From NCBI RefSeq assembly GCF_000342005.1, contig NZ_AOHO01000043.1, positions 1-64,000 of the forward strand: a DNA stretch of 64,000 nt, written 5' to 3'. Source of the stretch: Amycolatopsis decaplanina DSM 44594. GTDB lineage: Bacteria; Actinomycetota; Actinomycetes; Mycobacteriales; Pseudonocardiaceae. The position numbers were made by a program, and so were the translations under genes. Under the pieces are notes generated by a model. The model saw only the letters and a list, made by a program, of their open reading frames with translations. It had not been told where the DNA came from and did not search any database. This document shows, one piece after another, positions 54,101-63,050 of the stretch; within the stretch, counting starts at the first letter, position 1; every line of letters starts with the position of its first letter.

Positions 54101-55601
54101 GGCGCTGGACGACGCCGTCCGCGAGCGGGCCGCGGCGCTGCTGGAGACGCCGGACGGTTCCGACGCTTCGGCGCGGGCGGCGGCGCAGGCGCGGGCGAAC
54201 CGGGCGGTCGCGGTGCTGGAGGAGGAACGCACCGAGATCGTCGGACTCGTCGCGACCCGCAAGGCGGAACTGAGCCAGCTCCCGGAGCAGCCGTCCGCGC
54301 TCGCCACGATCTCCTCCGACGCGAGGCCGAAGGACATCGAGCACGGCTTGGCGCTGATCGACGACGCCAGCCTCGAAGTGTCCGCCGCCGCGCGGAAATG
54401 GGAGGAGCTGCAGGAGCGCCGCGCCGCGGCCGAAACGACGCTGGAATCCGCGAAGACGTCCGCGTCCGGCTTCGGTCTGCTGGCCGAATCGATGGCGCAC
54501 CTGCTGTCCAAAGAGGACGAAGTGGCGGCGTTCGACGGCGACGTGGAATCCGCGCGTGCCAAGCATTCGCGGCTCAACACCTCGCTCACCGAGGCACAGG
54601 ACGCCGCCGACGCGGGCGACCGCCGGGTGCGGGCCGCGGCCGACCAGCTGGCGCAGTACGCCACGGACAAGCGGTTCGAAAAGCTCAGCACCCCGGTGCG
54701 GCAGCAGGTGATCTCGGTCCGCCGCGACCAGCTGCCCGCCCACGCCGCGGAATGGGCGGAGGCACTGCGGCCCCGGTTGCGCACGCTCACCGACGATCTC
54801 GCGCAGATCGACCGGCACCGCGGCGGCATCATCACCCGCCTGCAGGGCATGGTCGACGGCGCGCTGCGCACTCTCCGTGCGGCACAACGGGTTTCGCGGC
54901 TGCCGGACGGTCTCGGCGACTGGTCGGGCCAGGAGTTCCTGCGGATCCGCTTCACCGAACTCGAAGAGAACGTACTCGCCGAGAAGCTGGGCGAGGTCGT
55001 CGACGAGGCCGCGGTGGGGAAGACCTCCGACGGCCGGGACGTCAAACGGGACGGGCTTTCGCTCGTGCTGCGCGGCGTGCAGGCCGCCGCTCCCAAGGGT
55101 TTCCGGGTCGACATGCTGAAGCCGGACTCCGTGCTGCGGACCGAACGGCAGCGCGTCTCGGAGATCCGGGACGTGTTCTCCGGCGGACAGCAGCTGACCG
55201 CGGCGATCATCCTGTACTGCACCCTGGCCGCGCTGCGGGCGAACAACCGCGGCAAGGCCCGCAACCGGCACTCCGGCGTGCTGTTCCTCGACAACCCGAT
55301 CGGCCGCGCGTCGGCGGGCTACCTCCTGGAACTGCAGCGCGCGGTCGCGGAGGCGCTGGGCGTCCAGCTGATCTACACCACCGGCCTGTTCGACGCCGGC
55401 GCGCTGAGCGAGTTTCCGCTGATCGTGCGGCTGCGCAACGACGCGGACCTGCGGGCGGGGCGCAAGTACCTGTCCGTCGACGCGACGATCCGGAACGCGA
55501 CCGACGAACTCGGCGAGCCGGACGGCGTCGCGCGGCTTTCGGCGACGAGGCTGTTCACGCGGCCGGCGGACGAACCGGAGCCGGAGCCGGAGACGGCCTG
55601 A
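51126..55601 (+). CDS. SMC/MukB-type coiled-coil ATPase (JetC/MksB-like)
   Basis: A 1491-residue ATPase of SMC layout. The N-terminal head has Walker A E66-N-G-G-G-K71-S72 within SVLFLENGGGKSVLIKLIF. About 250-730 and 790-1240 are Ala/Glu/Arg-rich coiled coils; between them a short globular part (AAGMNAWSGWRYLSTLDKKR, about 655-760) would be the hinge. The C-terminal head has the signature SGGQQ (S1352 on) in DVFSGGQQLTAAIILYC, and Walker B GVLFLDNPIG with D1389 followed by Asn instead of the usual Glu. MukB/JetC proteins have this size and small hinge, while SMC and SbcC differ. It probably loads on DNA with the two upstream proteins. ATG 51126 has a strong ribosome-binding site. Confidence 0.88.
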   Translation: MYELSRVRLHSVGPAGARYQDVVLDFSGVGAAITAPKQDALFSAGIHLAGEGPPRRPSPASVLFLENGGGKSVLIKLIFSVMLPGRRQVVGTTNTKVLEKFVAAKDVSHVVLEWLQVETGHRVITGKVSEWRGHVVSADSENLADSWYCFRPTPSLDLDSLPLTSDGRLLTMSGFHDQLDKVHGGEPELELFWTRRHHEWTSRLDGLGLDTELFRYQRAMNAGEGEAADAFAFSTDEAFVEFLLRAVLSEEEPKDLAEVVATYAHNLAQRGDLLSERDFVAGALDLLTPLAEEEGVAAASRKLADAARAEMRTLAGQVAARDKLENERLSGLEQHVDEVKSAEKLAEGDHRRLTAGVTELRRLVGKLRLDEAQENKKRIDGELAEAKTAAEAWRECATVLNHLNAARKARDFRELVGNREQKAQPALQARNAAAAALARGLLALAKNATEQAAKAEAHVGALRAEAEKAQAERDESANLAASRRAEARGLGARIAEIREEIAETVRSGALKAGADVAEAARAARAEAEATAAELVRREQELERVAEDLRSAQATVNDAHRLAGSTKDRLERAADELDRANRRTDALAVEPRLSELLGAEDVTLETDLPVLLERLREAGSAAEKEQTALRMEESVDERALNALGSGGLLPATEEVQAALDALEAAGMNAWSGWRYLSTLDKKRRAAVLARAPQLVSGILLNEPEQVRLAEKVLAERRLLPTTIIPVATTEATTTGRLPDEAGIEFLVPPNPAMYDEEAADAEREAIALRHAERQRRLEALATSLADDSALSWKLKTWREDYPPGSIATLAEQLQTARTAHETARTALEQAEKEFQRLGEKAAGLRERVPELRTASAEAGERARGLETLATRATKIPEWTDDVERATETAERAEATASEAAVKASRLREQASEEQRTADGHRRTATTAKSELAEVPGSSDVTEDDPAPAEPVDALRRTFASASEAYAKVEVGSDLRAELDQAESVEASARAALEALDDAVRERAAALLETPDGSDASARAAAQARANRAVAVLEEERTEIVGLVATRKAELSQLPEQPSALATISSDARPKDIEHGLALIDDASLEVSAAARKWEELQERRAAAETTLESAKTSASGFGLLAESMAHLLSKEDEVAAFDGDVESARAKHSRLNTSLTEAQDAADAGDRRVRAAADQLAQYATDKRFEKLSTPVRQQVISVRRDQLPAHAAEWAEALRPRLRTLTDDLAQIDRHRGGIITRLQGMVDGALRTLRAAQRVSRLPDGLGDWSGQEFLRIRFTELEENVLAEKLGEVVDEAAVGKTSDGRDVKRDGLSLVLRGVQAAAPKGFRVDMLKPDSVLRTERQRVSEIRDVFSGGQQLTAAIILYCTLAALRANNRGKARNRHSGVLFLDNPIGRASAGYLLELQRAVAEALGVQLIYTTGLFDAGALSEFPLIVRLRNDADLRAGRKYLSVDATIRNATDELGEPDGVARLSATRLFTRPADEPEPEPETA

Positions 55602-55631
55602 CGGCATGTGGCACGCCGTGCTACATCGCGC

Positions 55632-55637
55632 TACCAT
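55632..55637 (+). promoter_or_regulatory. -10 hexamer of the antitoxin gene (leaderless)
   Basis: TACCAT ends 6 nt before ATG 55644, 30 nt after the ATPase stop. Confidence 0.45.
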
Positions 55638-55643
55638 GTGTCC

Positions 55644-55910
55644 ATGAGCGTTCAGCACGAGATCTCCCAGCGTGATCTCCGGAACCGGTCCGGCGAGATC
55701 ATGGACGCGGTCGAGCACGGGGAGACCTTCACCGTGACCCGTAGCGGCTCGCCCATCGCCCAGCTGGTCCCGCTTTGTCGTCGGCACGCCGTTTCGCGGG
55801 ACCAGTTCGCCACCGGCTCGGCCAACGCTCCGCTCATCGACCCGGACAGGTTCCGCGCGGACCTCGACGACGCTTTCGAAGGGGAGGCGGACGATCCCTA
55901 TGGCCGCTGA
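55644..55910 (+). CDS. Phd/YefM-type antitoxin
   Basis: An 88-residue antitoxin. The N-terminal Phd fold reads ISQRDLRNRSGEIMDAVEHG and TFTVTRSGSPIAQLVPL, and the C-terminal tail (DRFRADLDDAFEGEADDPYG) is acidic, as needed to cover the toxin. ATG 55644 follows a -10 hexamer, so it has its own promoter, probably autorepressed. It overlaps the toxin gene by 11 nt and starts only 42 nt after the SMC ATPase. Confidence 0.92.
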   Translation: MSVQHEISQRDLRNRSGEIMDAVEHGETFTVTRSGSPIAQLVPLCRRHAVSRDQFATGSANAPLIDPDRFRADLDDAFEGEADDPYGR

Positions 55911-56313
55911 GGTCCACGGCCTGCTCGACACGAACATCCTCATCCTCCGGCGGGCGATCGATCACGCCGAGCTGCCGGACCTGATGTCGATCAGCACGAT
56001 CACGCTCGCCGAACTTTCGGCCGGCCCGCACTACGCCGCCGACCCGGCCGAGCGGGCCCGGCGCACCGATCTGCTGCAACGGGTGGAGTCCGAATTCGAC
56101 CCGCTGCCCTTCGGTACCGAGGCGGCCCGGATCTTCGGCCGGGTGTCGGCGTCCGTGCTCGCGATGGGCAGGACGCCCCGGCGCCGGGTGGCCGACCTGA
56201 TGATCGCCAGCGTGGCCATCGCTCATCGGATGCCGCTGTACACCACGAATCCGCAGGATTTCGAAGGCCTGAAGGAACTTCTCGACCTCGTTCCGGTCAC
56301 CCGGCCGGCTTGA
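55900..56313 (+). CDS. VapC-type PIN-domain toxin
   Basis: A 137-residue PIN nuclease. The acidic site is visible: D10 (GLLDTNI), E38 (TLAELSAG) and D99 (RVADLMIAS); the fourth position is N117 in TTNPQDF, as in several active VapC proteins. Such toxins cut tRNA or rRNA and are held by the antitoxin. ATG 55900 lies within the antitoxin gene. Its last 17 nt overlap the convergent AraC gene. The mixture of a Phd-type antitoxin with a PIN toxin is common. Confidence 0.92.
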   Translation: MAAEVHGLLDTNILILRRAIDHAELPDLMSISTITLAELSAGPHYAADPAERARRTDLLQRVESEFDPLPFGTEAARIFGRVSASVLAMGRTPRRRVADLMIASVAIAHRMPLYTTNPQDFEGLKELLDLVPVTRPA

Positions 56314-57235
56314 GGCGCTCGCGGGTCGAGGTCCGGTACCGCCCGGGGGCCTGGTGGCGTGCACGCCGGAACGCCCGGCTGAACGCGTACACCGACGTGT
56401 AGCCGACCGAGTGGGCGATGGTGTCCACCGTGTCGTCGGTGTCGCGCAGCCGGACGGCGGCCAGGTCCATCCGCCACTGGGTCAGGTAGTCACCGGGGGT
56501 CCGGCCGGTGGTTTCGCGGAATCGGCGGGTCAGCGTGCTGCGCGAGGTCGCCAGCTCCGCCGCGAGCAGATCGGTGGTCCACGGCTTCGCCGGGTCCTCG
56601 TGGATCTTGGCCAGTGCCACGCTGACCAGCGGATCGCCCAGGACGCCGAGCCAGGTTCCCCGCGTCTCGGCCGGTTTCTCGGTCCGCCACGCGCGGAGCA
56701 ACTGGACCAGGAGGATGTCGACGAGCCGGTTGAGGACGAACTCGGTGGCGATCTGCGGGGCCGCCAGTTCCCGCGACAACAGCCGGACGGTGTCGTCCAG
56801 CCCGTCGCTGCCGCGGTGCGCGCGGATGTGCACCAGGTCCGGCAGGGTGGCGAGCACCTGGGTGGACACCGCCGGGTCGTAGTCGTAGGACGCGCCGAGG
56901 ACATGGGTCTCCACCTCCCCGGAACCGAGGCGCAGCACGCCACCGCAGTCCCGCGCCTTCTCCGCCGCCGTGCACAGGTTGGGAATGATCGCGACGTCCG
57001 GGGCGCTGCGCAGAGTGTGCTCCGGTCCGTTCGGCAACAGGACGACGTCGCCGGGCATGAGCTGCCGCGGCGGGTGCCCGGCCAGTTCCAGCCAGGCCGT
57101 CCCGCAGGTGACGGCGTAGAAGGCGGCTCTGGTCATGCCGTGCCAGAGGATGCCCCACGGGCCGGACGCCTCGATCCGCGCTCCGGCGGTGCCCCGGACG
57201 CCGCCCACGGCGAGAGTCTCTGCCAACAGGTCCAT
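56297..57235 (-). CDS. AraC-family regulator with cupin domain
   Basis: A 312-residue regulator of the Cupin_6 type. The sensor (about 1-180) has GPWGILWHG, FYAVTCGTAWLELAG and PGDVVLLPNGPEH. The AraC helix-turn-helix pair (about 215-305) has LAAELATSRSTLTRRFRETTG, quoted in part, and TVDTIAHSVGYTSVYAFSRAF. ATG 57235 has TATTCT 7 nt upstream on the minus strand. It is divergent from the deazaflavin oxidoreductase, 87 bp away, which is its likely target. Confidence 0.93.
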   Translation of the reverse strand: MDLLAETLAVGGVRGTAGARIEASGPWGILWHGMTRAAFYAVTCGTAWLELAGHPPRQLMPGDVVLLPNGPEHTLRSAPDVAIIPNLCTAAEKARDCGGVLRLGSGEVETHVLGASYDYDPAVSTQVLATLPDLVHIRAHRGSDGLDDTVRLLSRELAAPQIATEFVLNRLVDILLVQLLRAWRTEKPAETRGTWLGVLGDPLVSVALAKIHEDPAKPWTTDLLAAELATSRSTLTRRFRETTGRTPGDYLTQWRMDLAAVRLRDTDDTVDTIAHSVGYTSVYAFSRAFRRARHQAPGRYRTSTRERLKPAG

Positions 57236-57242
57236 GACATCG

Positions 57243-57248
57243 AGAATA
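57243..57248 (-). promoter_or_regulatory. -10 hexamer of the araC-type gene (leaderless)
   Basis: Minus-strand TATTCT ends 7 nt before ATG 57235. Confidence 0.5.
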
Positions 57249-57309
57249 GTGCGACAAATGGATATGTTCATGGTGATTTCAGGCATCGATATGGTCACCG
57301 AGTGCGCCA

Positions 57310-57315
57310 TACGAT
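57310..57315 (+). promoter_or_regulatory. -10 hexamer of the Ddn-like gene (leaderless)
   Basis: TACGAT ends 7 nt before ATG 57323. Confidence 0.5.
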
Positions 57316-57322
57316 CAAGGTC

Positions 57323-57751
57323 ATGGCAGACACGATCGACTTCGACTTCGACGAGATCAACCGCACCGTGATCGCCGAGTTCCGCCAGACCGGCGGCAAG
57401 GCGGGCGGCATGTTCGAGGGCTATCCACTGGTGCTCGTGCACCACACCGGCGCGAAGTCCGGCAAGGAGCGGATCGCGCCGCTCGTCCCGCTCCTGGAGG
57501 GCGACCGGATCTACATCTTCGCCAGCAAGGGCGGCGCCGACGACAACCCGGCGTGGTTCCACAACCTGGTGGCCAACCCGGACACCAAGGTCGAACTCGG
57601 CACCGAGACCTTCCCCGTCCGCGCGCGGGTGCTCACCGGCTCCGAGCGCGACGATGTCTACGCCAGGCAGTCCGCCGTCATGCCGCAGTTCGCCGAGTAC
57701 CAGAGCAAGACCAGCCGGGTCATCCCCGTGTTCGAGCTGGAGCGGGTGTAG
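57323..57751 (+). CDS. Deazaflavin (F420)-dependent nitroreductase family protein
   Basis: A 142-residue protein of the Ddn/DUF385 group, which uses F420H2 to reduce quinones or nitro compounds. Signatures: YPLVLVHHTGAKSGKERIAPL, IYIFASKGGADDNPAWFHNL (quoted in parts) and the HNLVANPDTKVELG phosphate-binding segment. The substrate is unknown. ATG 57323 is set by the -10 hexamer 7 nt upstream. It is probably controlled by the divergent AraC-type regulator. A family A palindrome follows 32 nt after the stop. Confidence 0.92.
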   Translation: MADTIDFDFDEINRTVIAEFRQTGGKAGGMFEGYPLVLVHHTGAKSGKERIAPLVPLLEGDRIYIFASKGGADDNPAWFHNLVANPDTKVELGTETFPVRARVLTGSERDDVYARQSAVMPQFAEYQSKTSRVIPVFELERV

Positions 57752-57783
57752 TCAGGGGAGCGGTGCGGCGGACCGTGGTGGGG

Positions 57784-57829
57784 CTCGTGAGTGGTAAAGA
57801 CGGTTAGAGCCGTCCTTACCACTCACGAG
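57784..57829. repeat. Intergenic palindrome, family A, copy 3
   Basis: Arms 57784-57805 and 57808-57829 match copies 1 and 2 with two substitutions that leave two mismatches in the stem (GTAAAG for GTAAGG; AGCC for AACC); the loop is AG. It lies between the Ddn-like gene and the AlkZ-like gene. Confidence 0.9.
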
Positions 57830-57891
57830 GCTCGCCACCAGGACCAGCGCGAGGCGGCGGTTTTGTCGGGCCCCGGTGGTAGAACCGATCC

Positions 57892-59079
57892 GTGACCCTC
57901 AAGATCGACATCCGGCAGCGCCGTGCCCGCCTCGCGACGCGTCATCGCCTCACCGAGTCCGCCGAGTCGGTGCACGCCGCCGCGGACGCGGTCGTCGCGC
58001 TGCACGCCACGGATCCGGCGTCGGTGCACCTGTCGGCGTGGGCGCGCGTCAAGGGGGACGGCGTCGCGGAAGTGGAGAACGCGCTCTACGAGGAGCGCAC
58101 GCTGATCCGGATGCTCGGCATGCGCCGCACGGTCTTCGTCCTCGGGCACGAGAACGCGGCGCTCGTGCAGGCCGCGTGTTCCGCCGACATCGCCGAGAAA
58201 CAGCGCCGCCTGCTCGAACAGCATCTCGGCACGCAGGGACATCCGGAGAACGTGCCGGAGCCGGGACGCTGGCTCGCCGAGGTCGAGGACGCGACAGAGC
58301 GTGCGCTGAAGGCCCGAGGTTCCGCCACGGCACAGCAGCTGTCCGAGGACGAGCCGCGTCTCAGGCAGCAGCTCGTGATGTCGAAGGGGAAGCCGTACGA
58401 GGCGATCGCCAACGTCACCAGCCGCGTCCTGTTCCAGCTCGCGGTCGACGGCCGCATCGTGCGCGGCCGCCCACGCGGCAGCTGGATCAGCAGCCAGTAC
58501 TACTGGGCGCCGATGGCGGACTGGCTGCCACAGGGCCTCGCCGAATGGGACGCCGACGCCGCCAGGGCCGAGCTCGCCCGAAGGTGGCTCTACGCCTACG
58601 GACCCGCGCCGATCGCGGACCTCCGCTGGTGGACGGGCTGGACGGCCGGCCAGACGAAGAAGGCGCTCGGCGCGATTCAGCCGGTCGAGGTCGACCTCGA
58701 CGGCGTTCCCGGCGTGGTGCTCGCCGACGATCTGGAGCCGGTCGCGGAACCCGGGCCCTGGGTCGCGCTACTCCCGTCCCTCGACCCGACATCGATGGGC
58801 TGGATCGAGCGCGACTGGTACCTCGGCCCGCACAAGGCGCCGCTGTTCGACGGCACCGGCAACATCGGGCCCACCGTCTGGGCCGACGGCCGGATCGTCG
58901 GCGGCTGGGCGCAGCGTCCGGACGGCGAGGTCGTCCATCACCTCCTGGAGGACGTCGGCTCGGATGTGGAACGGGCCGTCGAGACGGAGGCGAACCACCT
59001 GGCCGGGTGGTTCGGAGAGGTGCGAGTCACGCCACGGATGCGGACACCACTGGAGCGACGGCTAGCACAGCGAAGCTGA
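57892..59079 (+). CDS. Winged-helix AlkZ/YcaQ-like protein
   Basis: A 395-residue protein of the HTH_42 family, to which the DNA glycosylases AlkZ and AlkX belong. Tandem winged helices run through about 1-230 (RLATRHRLTESAESVHAAADA, RRTVFVLGHENAALVQAA), and the C-terminal part (about 240-390) has LRWWTGWTAGQTKKAL and LPSLDPTSMGW. The catalytic QxQ/QxD motif expected after the first strand reads HATDP here, so activity on interstrand crosslinks is not assured. GTG 57892 has only a weak TAGAAC hexamer upstream. Function: DNA repair is likely from the family only. Confidence 0.82.
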   Translation: MTLKIDIRQRRARLATRHRLTESAESVHAAADAVVALHATDPASVHLSAWARVKGDGVAEVENALYEERTLIRMLGMRRTVFVLGHENAALVQAACSADIAEKQRRLLEQHLGTQGHPENVPEPGRWLAEVEDATERALKARGSATAQQLSEDEPRLRQQLVMSKGKPYEAIANVTSRVLFQLAVDGRIVRGRPRGSWISSQYYWAPMADWLPQGLAEWDADAARAELARRWLYAYGPAPIADLRWWTGWTAGQTKKALGAIQPVEVDLDGVPGVVLADDLEPVAEPGPWVALLPSLDPTSMGWIERDWYLGPHKAPLFDGTGNIGPTVWADGRIVGGWAQRPDGEVVHHLLEDVGSDVERAVETEANHLAGWFGEVRVTPRMRTPLERRLAQRS

Positions 59080-60262
<1,183 letters not shown>

Positions 60263-60265
60263 GTC

Positions 60266-61480
60266 ATGGCGCTGAAGAATCTCGAAGACCTGCTGAGCGG
60301 GGACGTTTCGGGCCGGTACGTACTCGTGCGTTCCGACCTGAACGTCCCCCTCGACGGGGAGACCATCACCGACGACGGCCGCGTCCGCGCGGCCCTGCCG
60401 ACCCTCAAGCGGCTCGCCGAGGCGGGCGCGAAGGTGGTCGTCACGGCGCACCTCGGCCGTCCCAAGGGCGAGCCGGACCCGAAGTTCTCGCTCGCGCCCG
60501 TCGCCGCGAAGCTCACCGAGCTGCTCGGCGTCGACGTCCCGCTGGCGGGTGACCTGGTCGGCGAGTCCGCCAAGGCCACCGTCGCGGGCTTGACCGACGG
60601 CCAGGTGGCCCTGCTGGAGAACGTGCGCTTCGACGCGCGCGAGACCAGCAAGGTCGAGGCCGAGCGGCAGGAACTGGCCGCCGAGCTGGCCGCGCTCGTC
60701 CCGGGCGGCGCGTTCGTCTCCGACGGTTTCGGCGTGGTGCACCGCAAGCAGGCGTCGGTCTACGAGATCGCGCGGGCGCTTCCGGCGTATGCGGGCGGTC
60801 TGGTGCTGGCGGAGGTCGATGTCCTCAAGAAGCTCACCGAGGACCTCGCGCGGCCGTACGTCGTCGTGCTCGGTGGCGCGAAGGTGTCGGACAAGCTGGG
60901 TGTCATCGCGAACCTGCTGACCAAGGTCGACAGGCTGCTCATCGGCGGCGGCATGGCGTACACCTTCCTCAAGGCCCAGGGCCACGAGGTCGGGAACTCG
61001 CTGCTCCAGGAGGACCAGCTGGAGCAGGTCCGCGGCTTCCTCGCCGAGGCGGAGAAGCGCGGCGTCGAGCTGATCCTGCCGGTGGACGTGCTCGCCGCGA
61101 CGGGCTTCGCGGCCGACGCGGAGTTCGACGTCGTCGACGCGACGGCCATCCCGGCCGGCCGCATGGGGCTCGACATCGGCCCGAAGTCTCGTGAGCTGTT
61201 CGCGGGCAAGCTGGCCGACGCCGCGACCGTGTTCTGGAACGGCCCGATGGGCGTGTTCGAGTTCGAGTCCTTCGCCGGCGGCACCCGTGCCGTGGCCGAA
61301 GCGCTGGTCAAGAGCGACGCCTTCACCGTGGTCGGCGGCGGTGACTCCGCCGCGGCCGTACGGCGGCTCGGCCTGCCGGAGGACGGCTTCTCGCACATCT
61401 CGACCGGCGGCGGCGCGTCGCTGGAGTACCTGGAGGGCAAGGAACTGCCCGGAGTCGCTGTGCTGGGAGAGAACGACTAG
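60266..61480 (+). CDS. pgk: Phosphoglycerate kinase
   Basis: A 404-residue glycolytic kinase making ATP from 1,3-bisphosphoglycerate. Signatures: [11 protein letters not shown] (N-terminal substrate site), [29 protein letters not shown] and the C-terminal [13 protein letters not shown] with [12 protein letters not shown]. Length is normal. ATG 60266. The stop overlaps the tpiA GTG by one base (TAGTG). Confidence 0.97.
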   Translation: MALKNLEDLLSGDVSGRYVLVRSDLNVPLDGETITDDGRVRAALPTLKRLAEAGAKVVVTAHLGRPKGEPDPKFSLAPVAAKLTELLGVDVPLAGDLVGESAKATVAGLTDGQVALLENVRFDARETSKVEAERQELAAELAALVPGGAFVSDGFGVVHRKQASVYEIARALPAYAGGLVLAEVDVLKKLTEDLARPYVVVLGGAKVSDKLGVIANLLTKVDRLLIGGGMAYTFLKAQGHEVGNSLLQEDQLEQVRGFLAEAEKRGVELILPVDVLAATGFAADAEFDVVDATAIPAGRMGLDIGPKSRELFAGKLADAATVFWNGPMGVFEFESFAGGTRAVAEALVKSDAFTVVGGGDSAAAVRRLGLPEDGFSHISTGGGASLEYLEGKELPGVAVLGEND

Positions 61481-62265
61481 TGGCGCGCAAACCGCTCATC
61501 GCCGGCAACTGGAAGATGAACCAGAACCACCTCGAAGCCATCGCGCTGGTTCAGAAGATCGCCTTCGCCCTGCCGGAGAAGTACTACGCGAAGGTCGACG
61601 TCGCGGTCCTGCCGCCGTTCACCGATATCCGCAGCGTCCAGACGCTGACCGACGGCGACAAGCTGTCGCTCACCTACGGCGCCCAGGACCTGTCGCCGCA
61701 CGACTCCGGTGCCTACACCGGTGACGTGTCGGGCCCGATGCTGGCGAAGCTGGGCTGCAGCTTCGTCACCGTCGGGCACTCGGAGCGGCGTGAGTACCAC
61801 GGCGAGTCCGACGAACTGGTGAACAAGAAGGTCAAGGCCGCGCTCAAGCACGGCATCAAGCCGATCCTGTGCGTGGGAGAGAAGCTCGAGGTCCGCGAGG
61901 CCGGCGAGCACATCGCCCACACCACGACCCAGCTGGTCGAGGGCCTCAAGGGGCTCAAGGCCGAGCAGGTCAAGGACGTCGTCGTCGCCTACGAGCCGGT
62001 CTGGGCCATCGGGACCGGCAAGGTCGCGACCCCGTCCGACGCCGAGGAGGTGTGCGGAGCCCTCCGCGCCACCCTCGCCGAGAAGTACGGTGCCGAGGTC
62101 GCGTCCTCGGTCCGCGTGCTCTACGGGGGCTCGGCCAAGGCCAATAACATCAGTGACCTCGTCGCCTGCGAGAACATCGATGGTGCGCTCGTGGGTGGTG
62201 CCAGCCTGGATGGTGACGAGTTCACCAAACTCTGCGCACTCGCCGCGGGCGGGCCCCTGCCCTGA
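61480..62265 (+). CDS. tpiA: Triosephosphate isomerase
   Basis: A 261-residue TIM barrel. [12 protein letters not shown] carries the catalytic Lys and Asn, [15 protein letters not shown] the catalytic His, and [18 protein letters not shown] the catalytic Glu with loop 6; [13 protein letters not shown] binds phosphate. GTG 61480 overlaps the pgk stop. It is the third gene of the triose operon. Confidence 0.97.
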   Translation: MARKPLIAGNWKMNQNHLEAIALVQKIAFALPEKYYAKVDVAVLPPFTDIRSVQTLTDGDKLSLTYGAQDLSPHDSGAYTGDVSGPMLAKLGCSFVTVGHSERREYHGESDELVNKKVKAALKHGIKPILCVGEKLEVREAGEHIAHTTTQLVEGLKGLKAEQVKDVVVAYEPVWAIGTGKVATPSDAEEVCGALRATLAEKYGAEVASSVRVLYGGSAKANNISDLVACENIDGALVGGASLDGDEFTKLCALAAGGPLP

Positions 62266-62405
62266 TCGGGGCACCTACCGGGTAACCTGGGTATCCGGTC
62301 CGTCACACAGCAGTGGACGAGTCCAGGAGTACGGTGTGTTCTGGCGGTCAACAGCCGTCAGCGGCACACCGTTTTCCTGCATTCTCCAAGAGCGCAGAGG
62401 ATGAC

Positions 62406-62636
62406 ATGAAGCTGTTCCTGCAAATCCTGTTGATCGCCTCCAGCGTGCTGCTGGTGGTCGCCGTGTTGCTGCACCGCGGCCGTGGTGGCGGTCTGTCTTC
62501 GCTGTTCGGTGGCGGTATGCAGTCGAGCCTGTCCGGCTCGAGCGTGGCCGAGAAGAACCTCGACCGGATCACGCTGGGTCTGGGCGCGGTGTGGCTGATC
62601 AGCATCATCGGCCTCGGGCTCCTGCTCAAGGTCTGA
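62406..62636 (+). CDS. secG: Preprotein translocase subunit SecG
   Basis: A 76-residue membrane protein with two helices (LFLQILLIASSVLLVVAVLL and LGLGAVWLISIIGLGLLL) and the conserved cytosolic loop RGRGGGLSSLFGGGMQSSLSG between them. It is part of the SecYEG channel. ATG 62406 has AGAGG about 9 nt upstream. SecG behind tpiA is the common order in Gram-positives. The 140-nt gap from tpiA suggests its own promoter. Confidence 0.94.
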   Translation: MKLFLQILLIASSVLLVVAVLLHRGRGGGLSSLFGGGMQSSLSGSSVAEKNLDRITLGLGAVWLISIIGLGLLLKV

Positions 62637-62701
62637 TCGATCCAGGTGTTTCGGCGTGCCTATGGGGGGCGCGCCGCCGATCCCTATAGGTGTGAGGATT
62701 C

Positions 62702-63043
62702 ATGGTTGGCGGTAACGCGATTCGGGGCACCCGTGTGGGTGCCGGGCCTTCGGGCGAATCGGAGCGGGGTGAGTCGGCGCCGCGGCGTCGTATTTCCTAC
62801 TGGTGCGCCAACGGGCACGAGGCACAGCCTTCGTTCTCGATGGACGCCGAGATTCCCGACGAGTGGGACTGCCCGCGCTGCGGGCTTCCCGGTGGGCAGG
62901 ACGAGAAGAACCCGCCTGCCGCGCCGCGGACCGAGCCTTACAAGACCCACCTCGCTTACGTGAAGGAACGGCGTTCCGACGCCGACGGCGAGGCCATTCT
63001 CGCCGAGGCGCTGGAGCGGTTGCGCCAGCGCCGGGAGATCTAA
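62702..63043 (+). CDS. rbpA: RNA polymerase-binding protein RbpA
   Basis: A 113-residue actinobacterial factor that binds the group 1 sigma factors and RNA polymerase and helps open-complex formation. The core has the zinc-binding residues C35, H39, C57 and C60 (WCANGHE, CPRCGLPGG); the basic linker and the C-terminal sigma-interacting helix (LAYVKERRSDADGEAILAEA) follow. ATG 62702 begins MVGGNAIRGTRVG, the conserved N-terminal tail. Its stop is 7 nt from the convergent kinase gene. Confidence 0.96.
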   Translation: MVGGNAIRGTRVGAGPSGESERGESAPRRRISYWCANGHEAQPSFSMDAEIPDEWDCPRCGLPGGQDEKNPPAAPRTEPYKTHLAYVKERRSDADGEAILAEALERLRQRREI

Positions 63044-63050
63044 CCTTCGC

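Noticed and set aside
51126-55601. Long antisense and second-frame ORFs in the SMC ATPase gene
   Set aside because: Ser/Arg or Arg/Gly/Ala-rich mirror frames of the coiled-coil codons.
48157-57891. A JetD/MksG (TOPRIM) gene near the SMC cassette
   Set aside because: Looked for on both strands among all neighbours; none has the size or an acidic TOPRIM pattern.
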